11,775 nucleotides of DNA from an uncultured Flavobacteriales bacterium (GTDB lineage: Bacteria > Bacteroidota > Bacteroidia > Flavobacteriales_D > Parvicellaceae): contig CALKFX010000082.1 in NCBI GenBank assembly GCA_938084875.1, positions 1-11,775 of the forward strand, given 5' to 3'. A program made the translations under genes and the position numbers. Under the pieces are notes generated by a model that was given only the letters and a program-made list of their open reading frames with translations, did no database searches and was not told the DNA's origin. Shown here piece after piece: positions 8,071 through 11,775 of the stretch (the first letter of the stretch is position 1; each line of letters opens with the position of its first letter).

Positions 8071-8135
8071 TAAGTGATCAAATACGTTTTTTTTAAAAGA
8101 ATTGATTAAATAATAATAAAAAGTTTATTTTAATG

Positions 8136-8146
8136 AATGCATGCAT
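8136..8146. promoter_or_regulatory. AATGCATGCAT operator-like core upstream of fadI
   Basis: This contains the perfect 10-base palindrome ATGCATGCAT (8137-8146). It matches the centre of the large palindrome before the acyl-CoA dehydrogenase gene (AATGCGTGCAT, 5760-5770) at 10 of 11 positions. It ends 34 bases before the fadI ATG. The outer arms of the larger site are mostly not conserved here, so binding, if real, would be weaker. Confidence 0.45.
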
Positions 8147-8180
8147 AGAATTTTTATAAATTTCTAAAATAAATTATATC

Positions 8181-9470
8181 ATGAAAGAAAAGATTGTACT
8201 CGTTGATGGTTGTAGAACCCCGTTTTTAAGATCTGAAACCGATTTTTTAAATACTATGACTTATGAATTAGGTCAGTTATCTATCAAAGGACTAATTAAT
8301 AAAACTGGAATAGATCCAAAGGAAGTAGATAGTGTGGTTATGGGTTGTGTTATTTCTACCCTTAAAACAAGCAATTTAGCAAGAGAAGCAGCCTTAACTG
8401 CTGGTATACCCTACTCCACCCCTTGTCATACGGTAAGTCAAGCATGTATTTCTGCCAATAGAGCAATTGCAACTGCCATTGGAGAAATTGCAACTGGACA
8501 ATCTAATGTAGTTATTGCAGGTGGAGCAGATAGTGCTTCCGAAACACCAATTGGCTATAAAAAGCATATGAGAACCAAATTGATGAAGGGAACTAAAATA
8601 AGATCTACGTCTGATATGGTCAAATATGCACTAGGTTTTAAATTAAAGGATTTCTTACCAGAAGTTCCTTCTATTTCAGAATATACTACTGAGAAAACAA
8701 TGGGAGAAGACTGCGATATTATGGTAGCCAAACATCGAATTCCAAGAGAACAACAAGATTTGTTTGCCATTAGATCTCACGATAATGCAGAGAAAGCATG
8801 GCAAGATGGCCATCATGCAAAGGAAGTAGTTTCAGTTCAGGTAGATCCAAAATTTAAAATGATTCAAAAAGACAATGGAATAAGAAGTGGGTCAAAACCT
8901 GAAAAGCTGGCTAAGCTAAGACCAGCATTCGATAAAAAACACGGCACATTAACTGCCGCCAATTCTTCCTTTTTAAGCGATGGTGGTGCAGTATGCTTGC
9001 TTATGACAGAATCTAAAGCAAAGGAGCTAAATTTAAAGCCAAAAGCAGAAATTATAGATTATTGTTTTACAGGTCAAAGGTTAGAAGATGAATTATTGTT
9101 AGGTCCTGCTTTTGCTATGAGTAAAGTACTCCAAAAAACAAAAATGAACTTAAAAGATATAGACGTATTTGAAATTCACGAAGCTTTTGCTGGACAAGTA
9201 CTTACCAACTTAAAATGTTTGAACGACGAAGAGTTTTGTAAAACTCGACTAAATAGAGAAAAAGCAGTTGGAAAAATAGAGATGAATAAAGTAAATAATT
9301 GGGGAGGATCGCTTTCTATTGGTCATCCTTTTGGTGCAACAGGTGCAAGACTTTTAACCACTGCTGCAAACAGATTAATTGAAGAAAATGGTAAATATGC
9401 AATGTTGTCTGCTTGTGCGGCTGGTGCACACGGACATGCTATGGTTATAAAAAAATACGAAGAAGGATGA
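8181..9470 (+). CDS. fadI: Acetyl-CoA C-acyltransferase (3-ketoacyl-CoA thiolase), FadI / trifunctional-protein beta type
   Basis: Thiolytic last step of beta-oxidation: 3-ketoacyl-CoA plus CoA gives acetyl-CoA and a shortened acyl-CoA. The protein has 429 residues, which fits the FadI/HADHB class. The nucleophilic Cys89 is in HTVSQACISANRA. The motif EIHEAFAGQ carries the His-Glu form typical of FadI and the mitochondrial trifunctional beta subunit, rather than the NEAF of biosynthetic thiolases. His382 is in GHPFGATGAR and the second catalytic cysteine, Cys412, is in SACAAGAHGHAM. The ATG at 8181 gives MKEKIVLVDGCRTPF, a normal thiolase N-terminus. The stop overlaps the fadJ start by 4 bases (ATGA), so the two are translationally coupled and would form the alpha-beta complex. 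The upstream 150-base gap is shared with marR and holds operator-like palindromes. FadA is a possible alternative name, but the HEAF motif and length favour FadI. Confidence 0.94.
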   Translation: MKEKIVLVDGCRTPFLRSETDFLNTMTYELGQLSIKGLINKTGIDPKEVDSVVMGCVISTLKTSNLAREAALTAGIPYSTPCHTVSQACISANRAIATAIGEIATGQSNVVIAGGADSASETPIGYKKHMRTKLMKGTKIRSTSDMVKYALGFKLKDFLPEVPSISEYTTEKTMGEDCDIMVAKHRIPREQQDLFAIRSHDNAEKAWQDGHHAKEVVSVQVDPKFKMIQKDNGIRSGSKPEKLAKLRPAFDKKHGTLTAANSSFLSDGGAVCLLMTESKAKELNLKPKAEIIDYCFTGQRLEDELLLGPAFAMSKVLQKTKMNLKDIDVFEIHEAFAGQVLTNLKCLNDEEFCKTRLNREKAVGKIEMNKVNNWGGSLSIGHPFGATGARLLTTAANRLIEENGKYAMLSACAAGAHGHAMVIKKYEEG

Positions 9471-10768
9471 AAACAGATCTTTTTAGATTAGAAATTGAAA
9501 AAGGAATAGCTACTATTTGGATAGACTCTCAAAAAGACAAAATGAATATTGTATCTCCAAGTTTAATTGGAGATTTTGAAAAGATTTTTGAGGAAGTAGC
9601 AAATAATAAAGATGTTATTGGGACGGTTTTAATAAGTGGCAAAAAAGACTTTATAGCTGGGGCTGATATTAAGTCTTTTAAGGGAGATAAAGTTGGAGAT
9701 TTTCAACCTTTTAGTAGAAAAGGGCATGAATTATTGCAAAAAATTGAAGATTCTAAAAAGCCAATTGTTTCTGCAATTCATGGTACTTGTTATGGTTTGG
9801 GGGTAGAACTCTCTCTTGCTTGCAATGCTAGAGTTTGTACCAACGATTCTAAAACAAAATTAGCTCTTCCAGAAGTAAAATTAGGATTACTTCCTGGTGG
9901 AGGTGGCACCCAAAGATTACCAAGATTGGTTGGACTTCAAGCGTCTCTGGATATGATGCTTACAGGCAAAAATATATTTCCTTTTAAAGCAAAAAAAATA
10001 GGATTGGTAGATGAAGTAGTGCACCAGAGTAAATTACACAAAGCAGCAAAAAAAATAGTTTTAGATATAGCGAACAATAATTTTAAAAGAAAGAAAATAA
10101 AAAAGAGTTTAGTTACTAAATTATTGGATGGTACTTCCATTGGCAGATCTATTGTGTTTAGTCAAGCTAAAAAAACGGTATTGAAATTGACCAAAGGAAA
10201 TTATCCTGCACCACTTGAAATTATAGAATGTGCTAAAATTGGTTTACAAAAAGGATTGAAAGCCGGATATGAAGCGGAGGTAATTAAGTTTGAGGAGTTA
10301 ATTCTTTCCAATGTTTCTTTAGCACTTAGAAATTTATTTTTTATTACTACTGACAAAAAGAAAAATCCATATAAGGTAGAGTTGAAAAATACAGAAAAAA
10401 TTGGGGTTATTGGAGCTGGTTTCATGGGAGAGGGAATAACAGAAGTTTCTATCAATTCTGGAATGGATGTTATTTTAAAAGATTTGGATGATAAAATGAT
10501 TCATCAGGCTAGAAAAAATATTTGGAAAAATCTTTCTAGAAAAGTAAAAAGAAGACAAATGAGTAAAGTTTTGGCCAAGACTACTGCTCAGCGAGCTGTA
10601 GGGCAATTAGATTATAAAGGTTTTGATAAGGTAGATGTAGTGGTGGAAGCCATTGTAGAGAACATGTCTGTAAAGAAAAAGCTAATAAAAGAGCTGGAAG
10701 GAATTTGTAACGAAGATTTTATTTTTGCATCTAACACTTCTTCTTTACCACTAACAGAGATGTCTTAA
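9467..10768 (+). CDS. fadJ: FadJ N-terminal part: enoyl-CoA hydratase plus NAD-binding fold of 3-hydroxyacyl-CoA dehydrogenase
   Basis: These 433 residues should hydrate trans-2-enoyl-CoA to L-3-hydroxyacyl-CoA and bind NAD+. The ATG at 9467 overlaps the fadI stop (ATGA); a further in-frame ATG at 9413 lies inside fadI and gives a non-homologous, Cys/Arg-rich leader, so I reject it. The hydratase domain covers about 1-200, with FIAGADIKSF (63-71, first oxyanion-hole segment). The expected catalytic glutamates are Glu114 in LGVELSL and Glu136 in LPEVKLGLLPGGGGTQRLP. The usual GGG before the first glutamate reads GLG here. The Rossmann motif VIGAGFMGEG is at about 314-323, followed by VVEAIVENMSVKK and SNTSSLPLTEMS at the end. 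Translation stops 12 codons before the catalytic histidine. On its own this piece could be an active hydratase but not a dehydrogenase. Confidence 0.85.
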   Translation: MKTDLFRLEIEKGIATIWIDSQKDKMNIVSPSLIGDFEKIFEEVANNKDVIGTVLISGKKDFIAGADIKSFKGDKVGDFQPFSRKGHELLQKIEDSKKPIVSAIHGTCYGLGVELSLACNARVCTNDSKTKLALPEVKLGLLPGGGGTQRLPRLVGLQASLDMMLTGKNIFPFKAKKIGLVDEVVHQSKLHKAAKKIVLDIANNNFKRKKIKKSLVTKLLDGTSIGRSIVFSQAKKTVLKLTKGNYPAPLEIIECAKIGLQKGLKAGYEAEVIKFEELILSNVSLALRNLFFITTDKKKNPYKVELKNTEKIGVIGAGFMGEGITEVSINSGMDVILKDLDDKMIHQARKNIWKNLSRKVKRRQMSKVLAKTTAQRAVGQLDYKGFDKVDVVVEAIVENMSVKKKLIKELEGICNEDFIFASNTSSLPLTEMS

Positions 10769-10798
10769 GATGCCAAAAAACCAGAAAATGTTGTGGGG

Positions 10799-11605
10799 AT
10801 GCACTACTTCTCTCCTGTTACTAAAATGCCACTATTAGAAATTATAAAAACAAGCAAAACTTCCAATCAAGCGATTGCTACTTGTTATGAAATAGGAAAA
10901 AGACAGGGAAAAACATGTATTGTAGTAAATGATGCACCAGGGTTTTATGTCAATAGAATTCTCTGTCCTTATTTACTTGAAGCGCTCATTCTTATTGAAG
11001 AAGGAGTAAGAATAGAACAAATAGATAGAGCGCTTAAAAATTTGGGAATGCCTGTAGGCCCAGTAGCTCTTATAGATGAAGTAGGAATTGATGTTGGTGT
11101 TCATGTAATGAGTGGGAATATGAGAGATTTAATCAAAGATAGAGATGGAATTAAATTGAACTATTCTATGCCTAAAATGTTAGAGGCAGGTTTAGAGGGA
11201 AGAAAGTCTAAAAAAGGATTTTACCATTATGTAAGTAAAAAAGGGAAAGTAAAAAAGGGAAAGGTTAATGAGGGTGTTTACCAATATTTTGATTCTCCAA
11301 ATATTAAAAAAATTAGCGATAAAGAAATTACTGAAAGGTGTATTTTAATTCTTTTAAACGAAGCGGTTTGGGCCTTGGAAGAAGGAATTATTGAAAATGT
11401 AACAGATGGGGATATTGGAGGTGTATTTGGTATAGGATTTTTGCCATGGTCTGGTGGACCATTTAGCTATATGAACCAAATGGGACTTTCTAATATATTG
11501 GATAGAATGAAATACTACCAAAATCTATATGGTAACAAATTTGAGCCAAGACCTATGCTTGTGAAAATGGCAGAGAAAAATGAAAAATTTGAACTATTTA
11601 CATAA
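10799..11605 (+). CDS. fadJ: FadJ C-terminal part: catalytic domains of 3-hydroxyacyl-CoA dehydrogenase, downstream of the in-frame stop
   Basis: This continues the fadJ frame after the TAA. The open frame begins at 10769; the first ATG is at 10799, and a GTG two codons earlier is the other possible start. I see no good ribosome-binding site, so independent translation is doubtful. Residues are those of the 3-hydroxyacyl-CoA dehydrogenase C-terminal domains: GMHYFSPVTKMPLLEI holds the expected catalytic His and, 12 residues on, the Glu of the dyad. Then follow VVNDAPGFYVNR, DEVGIDVGVHV, GRKSKKGFYHY, a Lys-rich loop (KKGKVKKGKV, about 11240-11270), LNEAVWALEEGI and GDIGGVFGIGF. The last 100 or so residues follow the HADHA pattern closely. 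All motifs are intact, so selection has kept or only just stopped keeping this part. Alone it lacks the NAD-binding fold. Confidence 0.75.
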   Translation: MHYFSPVTKMPLLEIIKTSKTSNQAIATCYEIGKRQGKTCIVVNDAPGFYVNRILCPYLLEALILIEEGVRIEQIDRALKNLGMPVGPVALIDEVGIDVGVHVMSGNMRDLIKDRDGIKLNYSMPKMLEAGLEGRKSKKGFYHYVSKKGKVKKGKVNEGVYQYFDSPNIKKISDKEITERCILILLNEAVWALEEGIIENVTDGDIGGVFGIGFLPWSGGPFSYMNQMGLSNILDRMKYYQNLYGNKFEPRPMLVKMAEKNEKFELFT

Positions 11606-11609
11606 GGTA

Positions 11610-11630
11610 AATAAACGTAATACGTTTATT
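11610..11630 (+). terminator. 21-base perfect inverted repeat just after fadJ, possible terminator or operator
   Basis: AATAAACGTA, a central A, then TACGTTTATT: ten perfect pairs beginning 5 bases after the fadJ stop. As RNA it could form an 8-pair stem with a 5-base loop. The stem is AT-rich and is followed by CCCTCG rather than a U-run, so as an intrinsic terminator it would be weak. A symmetric protein-binding site for the next gene is an equal possibility. Confidence 0.4.
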
Positions 11631-11668
11631 CCCTCGTTGTGTAAGTGATTTATTGAAAAAGCATCCTT

Positions 11669-11696
11669 TTGTAAACAACTACGTCAAAATTATAAC
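11669..11696 (+). promoter_or_regulatory. Possible promoter for the secreted-protein gene
   Basis: TTGTAA (11669-11674) and TATAAC (11691-11696) are spaced by 16 bases and end 27 bases before the ATG, a sigma-70-like arrangement. I do not see the TAnnTTTG element that Bacteroidota promoters usually have, so this is a weak call. It overlaps the TTTGTAAACAA match to the marR start region. Confidence 0.22.
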
Positions 11697-11723
11697 CGCT
11701 AGAACTGAACCAAAAGAAAAACC

Positions 11724-11775
11724 ATGAAAACATTCTTATTCTCAATAACACTACTCTCCTTCGGTACCTCAGCGC
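11724..11775 (+). CDS. Start of a secreted or outer-membrane protein gene, truncated by window edge
   Basis: Only 17 codons are visible: MKTFLFSITLLSFGTSA. A single Lys after the Met, a hydrophobic core (FLFSITLLSF) and small residues GTSA form a clear Sec signal peptide start, so the product should be exported. The leader AACCAAAAGAAAAACC is A-rich, as expected for Bacteroidota translation starts. Codons here end in C or G more often (TTC, CTC, TCC, ACC, GCG) than in the genes before it, though 17 codons are too few to conclude anything. The function cannot be known from this fragment. The inverted repeat at 11610-11630 and a 118-base gap set it apart from the fadIJ unit. Confidence 0.7.
   Translation, partial: MKTFLFSITLLSFGTSA

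Larger units (their letters stand above)
9467..11605 (+). pseudogene. fadJ: fadJ-type multifunctional beta-oxidation gene interrupted by an in-frame TAA
   Basis: This is the whole locus: 433 codons, TAA at 10766-10768, then 278 more codons in the same frame to a TAA at 11603-11605. The total of about 712 residues is what a complete FadJ should have. The domain order of enoyl-CoA hydratase, NAD-binding domain and two 3-hydroxyacyl-CoA dehydrogenase C-terminal domains is collinear with no deletion or frameshift. Aligned by eye to E. coli FadJ and human HADHA, the stop takes the place of a single residue just after the SNTSSLPL segment. It could have arisen by one base change, for example from a Lys, Glu or Gln codon. 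The locus is a recent pseudogene, a read-through gene or a sequence error; which one cannot be decided from the window. The two open parts are also listed separately. Confidence 0.75.

Noticed and set aside
8101..8135. AT-rich partial inverted repeats (AATAAA/TTTATT) before fadI
   Set aside because: Short A/T-only symmetry is expected by chance in such AT-rich DNA.
9413..9415. Earlier in-frame ATG as the fadJ start
   Set aside because: It lies inside fadI and would add a Cys/Arg-rich leader unlike any FadJ; the ATG at 9467 with the ATGA overlap fits the family N-terminus.
9411..9446. CAAGAHGHAM in the thiolase in place of CAAGGxGHAM, as a possible active-site defect
   Set aside because: Ala is allowed at this position in the thiolase C-terminal signature, and the catalytic Cys and His are intact.
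10766..10768. TAA reassigned as a sense codon
   Set aside because: TAA ends several other genes here at their expected family lengths (ligA, prmC, aroK, the dehydrogenase), so the code is standard.
11236..11270. Direct repeat AAAAAGGGAAAG in fadJ
   Set aside because: It is a short Lys/Gly-rich coding loop in a variable part of the protein, with no sign of a wider repeat.

Overview
The window is AT-rich, densely coded chromosomal DNA that most resembles a member of the Bacteroidota, probably a marine or host-associated low-GC flavobacterium-like lineage. The reasons are A-rich leaders in place of clear Shine-Dalgarno sequences, a small protein of the type found beside ligA in that phylum, a long (586-residue) acyl-CoA dehydrogenase linked to a MarR regulator and a FadI/FadJ pair, and the protein sequences in general. 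The taxon is inferred from gene content and style, not from a marker gene. I see no tRNA, rRNA, CRISPR array, insertion sequence or phage gene, and no gene-free stretch longer than about 150 bases.

Layout. Bases 1-1739 (+) hold the C-terminal part of a prolyl-oligopeptidase-family serine peptidase of the oligopeptidase B type; its N-terminus lies outside the window. It converges on, and overlaps by 11 bases, a four-gene minus-strand operon that reads from about 5724 down to 1729: prmC (release-factor glutamine methyltransferase), ligA (NAD-dependent DNA ligase), a Bacteroidota-type hypothetical protein, and aroK (shikimate kinase). These genes overlap or nearly abut and so are probably co-transcribed. 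Divergent from prmC, bases 5817-11605 carry a fatty-acid beta-oxidation block: an acyl-CoA dehydrogenase (+), a MarR-type regulator (-), a FadI-type thiolase (+) and a FadJ-type multifunctional enoyl-CoA hydratase/3-hydroxyacyl-CoA dehydrogenase (+). The window ends inside a new gene whose first 17 codons encode a signal peptide.

How the genes work together. The dehydrogenase makes enoyl-CoA, FadJ hydrates and oxidises it to 3-ketoacyl-CoA, and FadI cleaves that to acetyl-CoA; the MarR protein is the likely local controller. Two gaps flanking this block carry related palindromes. A 30-bp near-perfect palindrome lies between prmC and the dehydrogenase (5751-5780). Its core, AATGCRTGCAT, recurs 34 bases before fadI. 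This looks like a small fatty-acid regulon, with the binding protein unproven.

The most notable oddity is that fadJ contains an in-frame TAA at 10766-10768. It falls between the NAD-binding fold and the catalytic histidine of the dehydrogenase domain, yet the 278 codons after it remain fully open and well conserved. This is a recent nonsense mutation, a read-through stop or a sequence error. Otherwise these are ordinary core metabolic genes, and I found no wholly new system.
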